Source of the DNA: Culicoidibacter larvae
GTDB lineage: Bacteria; Bacillota_I; Bacilli_A; Culicoidibacterales; Culicoidibacteraceae
Assembly: GCF_005771635.1 (NCBI RefSeq)
Contig: NZ_VBWP01000010.1
Location: 1-64,000 of the forward strand
Length of the DNA stretch: 64,000 nucleotides
Direction: 5' to 3'
Shown: in pieces, positions 24,571 through 32,888 of the stretch
Numbering within the stretch: position 1 is the stretch's first letter
Layout: every line of letters begins with the position of its first letter
Made by a program: the position numbers and the translations under genes
The notes under the pieces: model-generated
Database searches by the model: none
The model's input: the letters and a program-made list of their open reading frames with translations, nothing else
What the model was told of the DNA's origin: nothing

Positions 24571-25875
24571 ATGCGCATGGTGGATTTAATTGAAAAAAAA
24601 CGTGACGGTAAAGTACTCTCACAAAAAGAGATTGACTGGGTGGTTGAAAACTATACCAATGGAACAATTCCTGAATATCAAATGAGTGCTATGGCGATGG
24701 CTATTTATTTTAAAGGGATGACTGCTCAAGAGATGGCGGATTTGACCATGGCAATGGTTAATTCCGGTGACAGTTTGGATCTTTCAGCAATTGAAGGTAT
24801 TAAAGTTGATAAGCATTCTACCGGTGGCGTTGGTGATAAAACAACATTAGTATTGACGCCATTATTGGCAGCAAGCGGTGTAAAAGTTGCCAAAATGAGC
24901 GGTCGCGGTTTAGGTCATACCGGCGGAACTGTTGATAAGCTTGAGTCTATTGCAGGCTTTCACACTGAATTGGAACCAGACGAGTTTATTCGTCAGGTTC
25001 GTGAAATCGGGATTGCTGTTATCGGTCAAAGCGGGAACTTAACGCCAGCTGATAAAAAGTTGTATGGTTTACGTGATGTAACCGCAACTGTAGATTCTAT
25101 TCCATTAATTGCCAGTTCAATTATGTCAAAAAAAATTGCTGCCGGCAGTGACTTAATCTGTTTAGATGTAAAAGTCGGCAGCGGTGCTTTTATGAAAACT
25201 GTTGAAGATGGCCGTCTTTTAGCTGAAAATTTAGTAGCAATTGGTAATGCGGTTAATCGTAAAACGATTGCCTTTCTAACTAATATGCAAGAACCACTAG
25301 GTCTTGCGGTTGGTAATTCACTTGAAGTTGAAGAAGCCGTTAACACTTTAAAAGGTGAAGGTCCTAAAGATTTAACTGAACTTTGTTTAACAATGGGTGG
25401 GCACATGCTGGTTGCAGCAGGGGCCGCACCTAACTTTGAAACAGCTCGGGCAAAACTTGAACAGTCTTTAGCAGATGGTTCAGCTTTTGAAAAACTTTGC
25501 GAATTTATTGGTGCCCAAGGCGGCGATGTGGCGATGATTCGCGATACCAGTTTACTTCCGCATGCACCACATATTATTCCGGTTAAAAGTGAGCGCGATG
25601 GTTATATCCAAGAAATTACTGCGTTGCCAATTGGTCATGCAGCGATGCTTTTAGGTGCCGGACGTTCTACCAAAGAAGATCAACTTGATTATGCCGTTGG
25701 TATTGTTTTAGACAAGAAAGTCGGCACACATGTAAATGCTGGTGATGTATTGTGTTATGTGCATAGCCAGTCAACAGATATCCCAAATGTTATTGCTGAA
25801 ATTCATGAAGCATTTGTGATTGAACCGCAAGAGGCGGTTGTTGAGCCGTTGATTTATGAAGCTATCGGCGTTTAA
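24571..25875 (+). CDS. pdp: Pyrimidine-nucleoside phosphorylase
   Basis: 434-residue enzyme that splits uridine and thymidine/deoxyuridine with phosphate into base and (deoxy)ribose-1-phosphate, in pyrimidine salvage. It has the family start MRMVDLIEKKRDGKVLSQ and the phosphate/nucleoside signature VDKHSTGGVGDKTTLV. KMSGRGLGHTGGTVDKLE and the C-terminal barrel-sandwich domain RDGYIQEI follow. Length matches Bacillus Pdp. A TATAAT box at 24502-24507 marks the likely promoter. No deoxyribose-phosphate aldolase or cytidine deaminase gene lies next to it, as is common elsewhere. Confidence 0.95.
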   Translation: MRMVDLIEKKRDGKVLSQKEIDWVVENYTNGTIPEYQMSAMAMAIYFKGMTAQEMADLTMAMVNSGDSLDLSAIEGIKVDKHSTGGVGDKTTLVLTPLLAASGVKVAKMSGRGLGHTGGTVDKLESIAGFHTELEPDEFIRQVREIGIAVIGQSGNLTPADKKLYGLRDVTATVDSIPLIASSIMSKKIAAGSDLICLDVKVGSGAFMKTVEDGRLLAENLVAIGNAVNRKTIAFLTNMQEPLGLAVGNSLEVEEAVNTLKGEGPKDLTELCLTMGGHMLVAAGAAPNFETARAKLEQSLADGSAFEKLCEFIGAQGGDVAMIRDTSLLPHAPHIIPVKSERDGYIQEITALPIGHAAMLLGAGRSTKEDQLDYAVGIVLDKKVGTHVNAGDVLCYVHSQSTDIPNVIAEIHEAFVIEPQEAVVEPLIYEAIGV

Positions 25876-25883
25876 GATTATTT

Positions 25884-25987
25884 AAAACGCCCGCAATCTA
25901 TGCAAACCAATAAAAATTCCTCGGTCACGTATGTCAGAATACGCTCCCTCACAATTTTTATTGGTTTCCTACGATTTCAAGCGTTTT
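25884..25987. repeat. Intergenic hairpin repeat, copy A
   Basis: Two 35-nt arms (25884-25918 and 25953-25987) pair at about 28 of 35 positions, with a perfect inner 15 bp (AAACCAATAAAAATT). The 34-nt loop carries CGTAT (25928-25932) and ATACG (25939-25943), which form a second small hairpin. The same plan is seen at 29.3 kb with different arm sequence. It lies between pdp and scpA. There is no T run, so it is not a simple terminator. Confidence 0.82.
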
Positions 25988-26044
25988 CAATTAATCTTAA
26001 AATATCAAAGACAGAAACTATTGCTCTTAAGAAAAGGAGGTTCT

Positions 26045-26788
26045 ATGGAATCAAACCCATTATACATAGTAAAAATTGATGATTTTGAAGGACCATTGGA
26101 CCTTCTGTTACATTTAGTTAAAGAGAGCAAGGTCGATATATACGACCTTTCTTTGACGGAAATTACCAGTCAGTATGTTGCTTATATTCAGCAAATGCAA
26201 AGCTTGAATCTGGAAGTTGCCAGCGAATATTTATTTATGGCTGCACAGTTGATTGAAATGAAAAGCCGTTGGTTGTTACCAAAACCGCCGAAGGAAGAAA
26301 GCGGCGAGGAGTCGTTGGATCCACGTGAACAGTTGATTTTACGATTGATTGCTTATAAGCAGTTTAAGGATATCAGTCAGCATTTCCGTGCTTTGGAGGA
26401 AGAGCGGCAACAGTACCATACAAAGACGCCTGAAGATATCAGCGATTGGACGCAGGAGCAAATCATTCTTGATGAATCCAGCACCAGCGATGTTTATCAA
26501 TTGATGGTGGCTTTTGAAAAGTTGATGCAGCGTAAAGAACTGCACCGCAATATCAATGCTACAATTCAGGTTGCTGAAGTCAGTATTGATGAGCAAATGA
26601 CGCATATTCGGAAGAAATTGGCTAAAGGCAAACGAGTTGCCTTTAGTGACCTTTTTGAAGTCAATGACCGGGTCTATTTAGTAACGACCTTTTTAGCGAT
26701 ATTGCAGTTATCACGTGAACATTTAATTGAAATCCAGCAAGATGAGAATTTTGCTGATATATTTATTGAAGGTAAGGAGGCAGCATAA
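26045..26788 (+). CDS. scpA: Segregation and condensation protein A
   Basis: Kleisin subunit of the bacterial SMC-ScpAB condensin, needed for chromosome compaction and segregation (247 aa). It has the ScpA start IDDFEGPLDLLLHLVKESKVDIYDLSL, the helical EYLFMAAQLIEMKSRWLLP that binds SMC, a variable linker, and a C-terminal winged helix. ATG 26045 has AAAGGAGG 4-5 bases upstream; an in-frame extension to 25931 runs through the hairpin repeat and is not credible. It is followed after 3 bases by scpB. Confidence 0.96.
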   Translation: MESNPLYIVKIDDFEGPLDLLLHLVKESKVDIYDLSLTEITSQYVAYIQQMQSLNLEVASEYLFMAAQLIEMKSRWLLPKPPKEESGEESLDPREQLILRLIAYKQFKDISQHFRALEEERQQYHTKTPEDISDWTQEQIILDESSTSDVYQLMVAFEKLMQRKELHRNINATIQVAEVSIDEQMTHIRKKLAKGKRVAFSDLFEVNDRVYLVTTFLAILQLSREHLIEIQQDENFADIFIEGKEAA

Positions 26789-26791
26789 TTT

Positions 26792-27382
26792 ATGGATGAG
26801 CGATTGGCACATTTAGAAGGGTTATTATTTATTTGCGGTGATGAAGGACTAAGTTTTGAACAAATCGCCGCAGCAATGAATGCAACTAACGGTGATACCG
26901 AGTTCTTGCTTGAAGCTTTGAAGGAACAATATAACAATCCAAGCCGCGGCATTGAGTTGCAGCGACTTGGTGGCGTTTATAAGTTAACGACTAAGCGCGA
27001 TCATGCTGCCTTTTATCAAGATTTCTTTACTAATACAGCAGTGCATACATTATCGAATGCAACGCTTGAAGTGTTATCAGTGATTGCTTATAAACAGCCG
27101 GTAACCCGCGCGGACATCGAAGCTGTCCGCGGGGTCGGCAGCGATCATATTGTCCGCCGCCTGGTTGCTTACGGCTTCATTGCTGAGGTTGGTCGTCAGG
27201 AAACACCTGGACGACCGGTTCTATATGCAACGACACCGGAGTTCCTTGACTATTTTGGCTTACAGCATCTTGATGAGTTGCCTGATTTAGGTGAGGTTGG
27301 CCGTGAGGATGTGGCTGAAGATGTGGACATCTTTATGACTAAGTATCGCGAGCAAATGGATGCGAAGGAAGAAGAAGAGTAG
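26792..27382 (+). CDS. scpB: Segregation and condensation protein B
   Basis: 196-residue partner of ScpA in the SMC complex. It has tandem winged-helix domains with LEGLLFICGDEGLSFEQIA and the conserved LEVLSVIAYKQPVTRADIE and VRGVGSDHIVRRL. ScpB dimers bind the middle of ScpA and regulate SMC ATPase cycling. GGTAAGGAGG upstream overlaps the end of scpA, so translation is coupled. Confidence 0.96.
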   Translation: MDERLAHLEGLLFICGDEGLSFEQIAAAMNATNGDTEFLLEALKEQYNNPSRGIELQRLGGVYKLTTKRDHAAFYQDFFTNTAVHTLSNATLEVLSVIAYKQPVTRADIEAVRGVGSDHIVRRLVAYGFIAEVGRQETPGRPVLYATTPEFLDYFGLQHLDELPDLGEVGREDVAEDVDIFMTKYREQMDAKEEEE

Positions 27383-27520
27383 TCAGGGTTTCCCTGAGGG
27401 CTCTTCCAGATTTTTAGAATGAAGAAAAAAGACAGAAGAAGATATACTAAAAAAGAGATGCAAGGTTCGGCGACGCTGCAGCCAAGATTGAAACCGGGAT
27501 TGAAAAGAAGTGAGAGAAAT

Positions 27521-29299
27521 ATGCCCCATACCCAAGTTGTAAAAGATAAATTGAAGTTGTTACCGGATAAGCCCGGTTGTTATTTGATGAAGGATAGCAA
27601 CGGGATTATTATTTATATAGGAAAAGCGAAAGTGCTGAAAAATCGGGTGCGTTCTTATTTTACCGGCAGTCACTCAGGAAAAACGTTGCAGTTGGTTATG
27701 CAAATCAGCGATTTTGATTTGATTATTACGAAGAGTGAAGCTGAGGCGTTACTATTAGAGAGTAATTTAATCAAGGCGCATAAGCCTAAATATAATATTT
27801 TATTGAAGGATGATAAGTCATATCCGTTTATTGCTTTGACTACTGATGAGCACACGCGTTTGATTATTACGCGCCAGCCGCGTAAGAAGTACAAGGCTTT
27901 ATATGGCCCATATTCGAGTGCAAGCTCGGCGCGTGCGGTTGTTGACATGCTTAATTTTATGTATCCTTTGCGTAAGTGCAAGATTTTACCAAAGAAAGAG
28001 TGCTTGTATTACCATATCGGTCAATGCTTGGCACCCTGTATTTTGCCGATAACACAAGAAGAATACGAACCGTATGTTGAAAAGGTTCAGCAATTTCTGA
28101 AGGGTGATACAGCGCCGGTTATTAATGATTTGAAGGCGCGGATGAGTGATGCCAGTGAGCGAATGGAATATGAGCGGGCACTTGAGTTTCGTGACATGTT
28201 GAATGCGGTTGATATGCTGGTTACTAAGCAGACGGTGCATATGAAGATTGATGATGATGTCGATATTTTTGCTTATTCGTATGATGATGTACTGGTTGCT
28301 ATTCAAGTATTCCATGTGCGTGGTGGGAAGTTGGTTACTCGTGAGAGTACAATTGCAGAATACTTCGATGATCCGATTGAAGTATTCTATAGTTATATTT
28401 TGCAGTTCTATAATTTGGAACATGTTATGAAGCCAAAAATGGTTTATCTGGATAAGGCTTTGGATATTTCGACTTTAAATGAGGCGTTGGATTTGAAAAT
28501 TATCCAACCGCAAAGAGGCGAGAAGAAAAACTTGGTTGATTTGGCGACTGAAAATGCGGCGGCTTCGCTTGAGCAGAAGAAGCAGTTGTATTTGCAACAA
28601 GTTGGTCGGACGCTTGGTGCTGTGGAGCAGCTTGGCGAATTGTTGGGTATTGCAACTCCAACACGTATTGAGATTTTTGATACGGCCAATTTAGGTAATG
28701 ATGCGATTGTAAGTGCAGTTGTTGTGTTCCATAATGGTGAGCCTTCAAAACGCGATTATCGCCGGTATAAGATTCAGTCAATTAAAGAACAAGATGATTA
28801 TGGTGCATTGCGCGAAGTTCTATATCGACGGTACTATCGGATGATGATGGAAGATAAGCCGTTGCCGCAATTAATTATTGTCGATGGCGGTATTGGTCAT
28901 GTTAATGTGGCCCGTGAACAATTAGCACAATTGAATATTAATATTCCAGTTGTTGGTTTAGCGAAGAATGACCGCCATAAGACTACTGCTTTAGTTGGTT
29001 TGGATAATGAAAAGATTAATTTAAAAGAGCACAAAGAATTATTTTATATGCTCAGTAATATGCAAGAGGAAGTTCACCGTTTTGTTATTGATTATCACCG
29101 TAAATTAAGAACTAAATTGAGTCTTAATTCACGACTTGATCATATTCCTGGAATTGGTGAGCAACGCAAGAAGCTGCTCTTGACAACATTTGGTTCGTTG
29201 AATAAAATAATGGAAGCAACGGTTGACGATTTAGCCGCAGTTATTCCACTGAAACTTGCGCAGGAAGTGTATAATTACTTACAAAGCGATGAAGAATAA
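27521..29299 (+). CDS. uvrC: Excinuclease ABC subunit C
   Basis: Nuclease subunit of UvrABC nucleotide-excision repair (592 aa), which makes the 3' and 5' incisions around a lesion. It has an N-terminal GIY-YIG domain (PGCYLMKDSNGIIIYIGKAK), a UVR motif for UvrB contact (about residues 200-235, ERMEYERALEFRDMLNA), the RNase H-like endonuclease domain (EIFDTANLGN, IVDGGIGHVN) and C-terminal helix-hairpin-helix (IPGIGEQRKKLLLTTFGSL). ATG 27521 gives the usual family start. An in-frame ATG at 27419 would add 34 very basic residues but has no ribosome-binding site. Confidence 0.96.
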   Translation: MPHTQVVKDKLKLLPDKPGCYLMKDSNGIIIYIGKAKVLKNRVRSYFTGSHSGKTLQLVMQISDFDLIITKSEAEALLLESNLIKAHKPKYNILLKDDKSYPFIALTTDEHTRLIITRQPRKKYKALYGPYSSASSARAVVDMLNFMYPLRKCKILPKKECLYYHIGQCLAPCILPITQEEYEPYVEKVQQFLKGDTAPVINDLKARMSDASERMEYERALEFRDMLNAVDMLVTKQTVHMKIDDDVDIFAYSYDDVLVAIQVFHVRGGKLVTRESTIAEYFDDPIEVFYSYILQFYNLEHVMKPKMVYLDKALDISTLNEALDLKIIQPQRGEKKNLVDLATENAAASLEQKKQLYLQQVGRTLGAVEQLGELLGIATPTRIEIFDTANLGNDAIVSAVVVFHNGEPSKRDYRRYKIQSIKEQDDYGALREVLYRRYYRMMMEDKPLPQLIIVDGGIGHVNVAREQLAQLNINIPVVGLAKNDRHKTTALVGLDNEKINLKEHKELFYMLSNMQEEVHRFVIDYHRKLRTKLSLNSRLDHIPGIGEQRKKLLLTTFGSLNKIMEATVDDLAAVIPLKLAQEVYNYLQSDEE

Positions 29300-29304
29300 G
29301 ACTG

Positions 29305-29416
29305 TTGAAAAGCGTTCGCAATCTTTGAAAGTTAGAAAAAATTGCTCAATCACGTATGTTTAGATACGCTCAATCACAATTTTTTCTAACTTCCTTTGAT
29401 TACAATCGCTTTCAAT
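29305..29416. repeat. Intergenic hairpin repeat, copy B
   Basis: Two 40-nt arms (29305-29344 and 29377-29416) pair at about 30 of 40 positions, with a perfect inner 16 bp (AAGTTAGAAAAAATTG). The loop contains TCACGTATG and ATACGCTC, as in copy A. It lies between uvrC and murI. Confidence 0.82.
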
Positions 29417-29457
29417 CAATCTTATTATAGTAAAATATATAATAAGGAGACAATAGT

Positions 29458-30237
29458 ATGGAGAAACAAAACAAACCAATTGGTTTTATCGATTCCGGTA
29501 TTGGCGGCTTATCAGTTGTTGATGAGTTTTTAACCGCGATGCCGGAAGCACCAATTGTTTTTGTTGCCGATAATGCGCGATGTCCGTATGGCAATCGCGA
29601 GCCGGAAGAGATTCAGCAATTTGCCTTTGAAATGATTGACTATTTAATCAGTGAGCATGATATTCAGTTGTTGATGATTGCTTGTAATACAATTGTGTCG
29701 CGGGCGCTTGATGCGATTATTGCCCGTTATCCTGATTTACCAATTGTTGATGTAGTCAGCAATGGTGCTAAGGTAGCAGCTAATCTTACTTTTACTGAAC
29801 ATGTAAGTGTGCTGGCAACGTTTCAAACGGTGCAGTCAGAGAGTTATGTGAAGATGATAAATCGTTATCATCCTAATCTTACGATTGAGCAGTTTGCACC
29901 GGTTGAATGGGTGCCGATGATTGAGGCTTGCAGCGTTGATGAGTCGTTGATTCGTAATTATACTGATCAACTTTCACCGGAAAGTGATTGTGTGGTGCTT
30001 GGGTGTACGCATTACCCGTTTATTTTGCCGCAGTTAAAGGCGGTTGCGCCTGATAAGGCGTTTATCAATCCGGCGTATCAGACCGTGCAGGAAGCACTGC
30101 CGTTGATTAATCGGGAGCTATTTTTGGGGCATTGCCAGCTGGTCTTGACCACTGGGGATGCCGCGGAGTTTGCTGATAAGATTAAGTTTTGGTTGCCAGA
30201 ACGTGATTTTGTTGTTGAGCATGTTGAATTAACATAA
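29458..30237 (+). CDS. murI: Glutamate racemase
   Basis: 259-residue cofactor-independent racemase that supplies D-glutamate for peptidoglycan. It shows the N-terminal GFIDSGIGGLSVV, the first catalytic cysteine in MIACNTIVS, and the second in LGCTHYPFI, with VADNARCPYGNR between. AAGGAGA lies before ATG 29458. It is followed by rdgB after 20 bases, a gene pair common in Firmicutes. Confidence 0.95.
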   Translation: MEKQNKPIGFIDSGIGGLSVVDEFLTAMPEAPIVFVADNARCPYGNREPEEIQQFAFEMIDYLISEHDIQLLMIACNTIVSRALDAIIARYPDLPIVDVVSNGAKVAANLTFTEHVSVLATFQTVQSESYVKMINRYHPNLTIEQFAPVEWVPMIEACSVDESLIRNYTDQLSPESDCVVLGCTHYPFILPQLKAVAPDKAFINPAYQTVQEALPLINRELFLGHCQLVLTTGDAAEFADKIKFWLPERDFVVEHVELT

Positions 30238-30257
30238 GGATTTTTGGAGGAAAGTGT

Positions 30258-30848
30258 ATGCAGACGATTTTATTGGCTTCGAATAATAAGAATAAGATTA
30301 GAGAATTTAAGGCGATGTTTGCGCCATTGGCAATTGATATTAAGTCACTGGATGATGTTGGCATTGATGTTGATGTTGAGGAAACCGCGGACACCTTTAT
30401 TGGAAATGCGCGTTTGAAGGTTGACGAGATTTCAAAGTTAACTGATTTACCAGTGCTGGCTGATGACTCAGGGCTTTGTGTAAATGCTTTGGATGGTGCG
30501 CCGGGCGTTTTTTCAGCACGTTATGCTGGTGTTGCCCATGATGATGTTGCTAATAATGAAAAGTTATTGGCGGAGATGAAGGGTGTTGTTGATCGGTCAG
30601 CATACTTTATTGCTATTTTGATACTTAAAATGCCAGACGGGCGGGAGCTTGTTGCACAAGGACGTTGTGATGGGTTTATCACTGATGAGCCAATTGGTAC
30701 CAATGGTTTCGGCTATAATCCAGTATTTTATATGCCATATTTTAATCAAACTTTGGCGCAGGTGAGTGATGAGACTAAGAATGCAGTCAGTCATCGCAAG
30801 CATGCTTTGGAAGACTTAATTGAGCAAGTAAAACAATTAGGAATATAA
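30258..30848 (+). CDS. rdgB: XTP/dITP diphosphatase (RdgB/HAM1)
   Basis: 196-residue house-cleaning enzyme that hydrolyses XTP, ITP and dITP to monophosphates and keeps deaminated purines out of DNA and RNA. It has the substrate-binding ASNNKNKIREFK, the metal and catalytic DDSGLCVNALDGAPGVFSAR, FGYNPVF, and the C-terminal SHRKHAL. GGAGGAAAG precedes the ATG. Part of the murI-rdgB-YfcE-like gene run. Confidence 0.95.
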   Translation: MQTILLASNNKNKIREFKAMFAPLAIDIKSLDDVGIDVDVEETADTFIGNARLKVDEISKLTDLPVLADDSGLCVNALDGAPGVFSARYAGVAHDDVANNEKLLAEMKGVVDRSAYFIAILILKMPDGRELVAQGRCDGFITDEPIGTNGFGYNPVFYMPYFNQTLAQVSDETKNAVSHRKHALEDLIEQVKQLGI

Positions 30849-30878
30849 GAAGAACACTATCAATAAAGGAGTGATTTG

Positions 30879-31376
30879 ATGCGTATATTAGCTGTTTATA
30901 ATACTCGCGGACAAGTGGCAGCATTGGAGAAAATTCGTGATCGCCATTTAGAGCATTGTGATTTATTTGTCCATTGCGGAAACGCTATGGTTTCATATGA
31001 TAATGAATACATTCAGGGGTATGTTGTGGTCAGTGGTCCTAATGATTTTGACCCGCACTTTTTGCGTGATTATATTCTAGATGTTGAAGGCCGTCGGATT
31101 TTAATTGTGAACGGATACCAACAGGATATTAAAAATGGTTTGATTCATATGTATAATTTTGCTAAGCAATTTCATGCCGATGTGGTTATTTTTGGTGCCA
31201 GTCCGCAGCCGATAATCAGTGAGTATCAAGGGATGGTTTTAATATCTCCGGGAGAAGCAACCAATGAATTTGATACAGCAATGAAAAGCTATGCTATTAT
31301 TGATTTAGAGGAACAGATTCGAGTAAATATTTTTGATATTGACTCTGGTGATTTAGTGCAGACAGTAAAGATTTAG
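30879..31376 (+). CDS. YfcE/YsnB-type metallophosphoesterase lacking metal ligands
   Basis: 165-residue homologue of the YfcE/YsnB phosphodiesterase family, in its usual place after rdgB, but apparently without a metal site. The family motif DSHG reads NTRG (8-11), HCGD reads HCGN (32-35), GNCD reads GPND (53-56), THGH reads VNGY (77-80) and GHSH reads GASP (106-109). The fold, spacing and the closing ISPGE segment are preserved, and the frame is intact with AAAGGAGTG upstream. It is therefore probably a pseudoenzyme kept for binding or structure rather than a decaying gene. Family placement rests on motif spacing and synteny. Confidence 0.8.
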   Translation: MRILAVYNTRGQVAALEKIRDRHLEHCDLFVHCGNAMVSYDNEYIQGYVVVSGPNDFDPHFLRDYILDVEGRRILIVNGYQQDIKNGLIHMYNFAKQFHADVVIFGASPQPIISEYQGMVLISPGEATNEFDTAMKSYAIIDLEEQIRVNIFDIDSGDLVQTVKI

Positions 31377-31400
31377 TAATTATAAAGCAGAGGGATAAGT

Positions 31401-31847
31401 ATGTACACTACAGATGCGCATCCATATAAGGCAATTGCCGGCCTAAGCCTTGCGATTGCTATAATTTCATCAATCATGATTGTTCCGGTTTTGGGCCTTT
31501 TCCTTGATGCTTTGTTTGCGATTCCGAGTATTGCGGTATTTGTGCTTTCGATTATTAGTATTGTTATTCGGCGCAAGAATGATGTTAGTACATTACCGGT
31601 TGTTTTTTCAGTGATGACTGGCGGATTGGGTATTTTTGCGACTATGCTTATGCTTTTTGGTGTGTTTGGTGATCAGGCTGAAACAATGCTTAATATGGGC
31701 AGTCAGATTTTTGTCAATTTTATTTATGTTATTGTTGCTTTGGCGGCATGGTGTGGCTATGTAGTGAGTGCAATTTTGAACTATCGTAATTTCTATTTGC
31801 TGCGTAAAACAGTGTTATCTGAACAGGTTGTTAGCAGTCAAGTGTAA
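31401..31847 (+). CDS. Four-helix membrane protein
   Basis: Unrecognised 148-residue protein with hydrophobic segments at about 12-30, 33-55, 65-90 and 102-125, similar in plan to DUF4190-type membrane proteins. GCAGAGGGAT precedes the ATG. It follows the YfcE-like gene by 24 bases and may be co-transcribed with it; tRNA-Gly lies downstream behind its own promoter. No motif suggests a function. Confidence 0.78.
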   Translation: MYTTDAHPYKAIAGLSLAIAIISSIMIVPVLGLFLDALFAIPSIAVFVLSIISIVIRRKNDVSTLPVVFSVMTGGLGIFATMLMLFGVFGDQAETMLNMGSQIFVNFIYVIVALAAWCGYVVSAILNYRNFYLLRKTVLSEQVVSSQV

Positions 31848-31885
31848 GAAACAACGAGAAGACATGTAATTTAGTGAAATTGATA

Positions 31886-31914
31886 TTGACAGAAGCATGC
31901 TTTTCCAGTAAAAT
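31886..31914 (+). promoter_or_regulatory. Promoter of tRNA-Gly
   Basis: TTGACA (31886-31891), 17 bp, TAAAAT (31909-31914), 21 bp before the tRNA. Confidence 0.85.
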
Positions 31915-31935
31915 TATTAGTGTTGATAAATAAAT

Positions 31936-32009
31936 GCGATCGTAGTTTAATGGTAGAACGGAAGCTTGCCATGCTTCGGGCGTGGGTTCGATTCCCATCG
32001 ATCGCTCCA
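31936..32009 (+). tRNA. tRNA-Gly (GCC)
   Basis: Acceptor stem GCGATCG/CGATCGC, anticodon stem-loop GAAGCTTGCCATGCTTC (anticodon GCC), T-loop GGTTCGATTCC, and encoded CCA at 32007-32009. Confidence 0.96.
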
Positions 32010-32019
32010 ATGAAAAAAC

Positions 32020-32047
32020 AAAACACCTCTTTGAGGTGTTTTTTTGT
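32020..32047 (+). terminator. Terminator of tRNA-Gly
   Basis: AAAACACCTC/GAGGTGTTTT hairpin with T run. Confidence 0.92.
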
Positions 32048-32139
32048 TTGGGAGAAATGAAATAGGGAATCGAACGGAGTTCCGACACAGAGTTAGCGCT
32101 GCAAAGTCAGGCTCTAGAACCTGACGAAAGTAAGTACTC

Positions 32140-32203
32140 TTGGGGTGTCCCATCGATTGCTTCAAGAAGAAAAACAAAACACCTCTTTGAGGTGTTTTGT
32201 TTG
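32140..32203 (+). repeat. Degenerate copy of the tRNA-Gly 3' end and its terminator
   Basis: TCCCATCGATTGCTTCAAGA resembles the tRNA-Gly 3' end (TCCCATCGATCGCTCCAATG) and is followed by the same CAAAACACCTC/GAGGTGTTTTG hairpin (32175-32199) as downstream of the real tRNA. The ~90 bp between (32050-32140) matches neither tRNA arm nor a gene that I recognise. Probably a decayed tandem duplication. Confidence 0.6.
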
Positions 32204-32256
32204 AGAGACAAGAAAATAAGATGGGTGTATAATTGTAGTGAAAGGCGTGATTTTAT

Positions 32257-32670
32257 ATGAGCAATGAATTAGTTATATATTACAGTTTGAACAATCATGT
32301 ACGTAAAATTGTTGCAGATATGCCAGAGCCAAAAGTTGAAATTACGACAGTTAAAAAGATTAGTAAAAATAAAGTTTGGCAAATGATTTCCTTGGGATTT
32401 TTAGTAAAAAGTAATAAGAAATTAGCTATTAATGAATTGGATGATATTGGGTTAGAACAATATGATGTGATTCATTTTGTGACACCAATTTGGGCCGGTA
32501 AAGTGGCTTTGCCGTTACAAGCTTTTCTTGAAAAATATCCAATTAAAAATAAGCAGGTGAAGCTGACAATGTCATGTGGTGGCGGTGTTGGTGAGAGTAA
32601 AGAAGCGTTCTTAAAGTTGTTGGATGATTCCAATGAACTTGTTGCTTTTAAGGTAATTGCCGGGCAATAA
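32257..32670 (+). CDS. Flavodoxin-fold protein
   Basis: 137-residue protein with a flavodoxin-like beginning (LVIYYSLNNHVRKIVADM) and the second-strand motif IHFVTPIWAGKVALPLQAFLEKY, as in YwqN/WrbA-like small flavoproteins. The usual FMN phosphate loop (S/T-x-T-G-x-T) reads SLNNHV, so flavin binding is uncertain. A glycine-rich SCGGGVGESKEAF follows the third strand. Monocistronic between terminators. Probably redox-related if it binds flavin. Confidence 0.75.
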   Translation: MSNELVIYYSLNNHVRKIVADMPEPKVEITTVKKISKNKVWQMISLGFLVKSNKKLAINELDDIGLEQYDVIHFVTPIWAGKVALPLQAFLEKYPIKNKQVKLTMSCGGGVGESKEAFLKLLDDSNELVAFKVIAGQ

Positions 32671-32686
32671 AATTTTCTAGTATTTT

Positions 32687-32725
32687 GAACCAGAGTGGGC
32701 GTTGCGCTCATTCTGGTTCTTTTTT
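32687..32725 (+). terminator. Terminator after the flavodoxin-like gene
   Basis: GAACCAGAGTG pairs with CATTCTGGTTC (one mismatch) and is followed by six T. Confidence 0.88.
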
Positions 32726-32756
32726 AAATATGGGAAAACTATCGCGGAAAAACTGT

Positions 32757-32847
32757 TGTTTGTGTTTGCTTTTTGTAATATAATCAGCTATAATTTGAAC
32801 ACGTAACGAGATTTTTTAGTTTTGTTGGCATATAATGGGGTTATAAT
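32757..32847 (+). promoter_or_regulatory. Promoter region of two-component module 1
   Basis: The gap before the response regulator has several TATAAT boxes (32779-32784, 32789-32794, 32831-32836, 32842-32847). The best pair is TTGTTT (32757-32762), 16 bp, TATAAT (32779-32784). More than one start is possible. Confidence 0.5.
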
Positions 32848-32888
32848 AGTAAAAAATTTATGATTTTGTAGTGTGGGGGTATATTCCT

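Noticed and set aside
27419-27520. Basic 34-residue extension of UvrC
   Set aside because: No ribosome-binding site before ATG 27419, and the family starts at the PGCYLM region shortly after ATG 27521.
31947-32177. Minus-strand open frame over tRNA-Gly
   Set aside because: It is antisense to the tRNA and its terminator; this kind of frame is a known annotation artefact.
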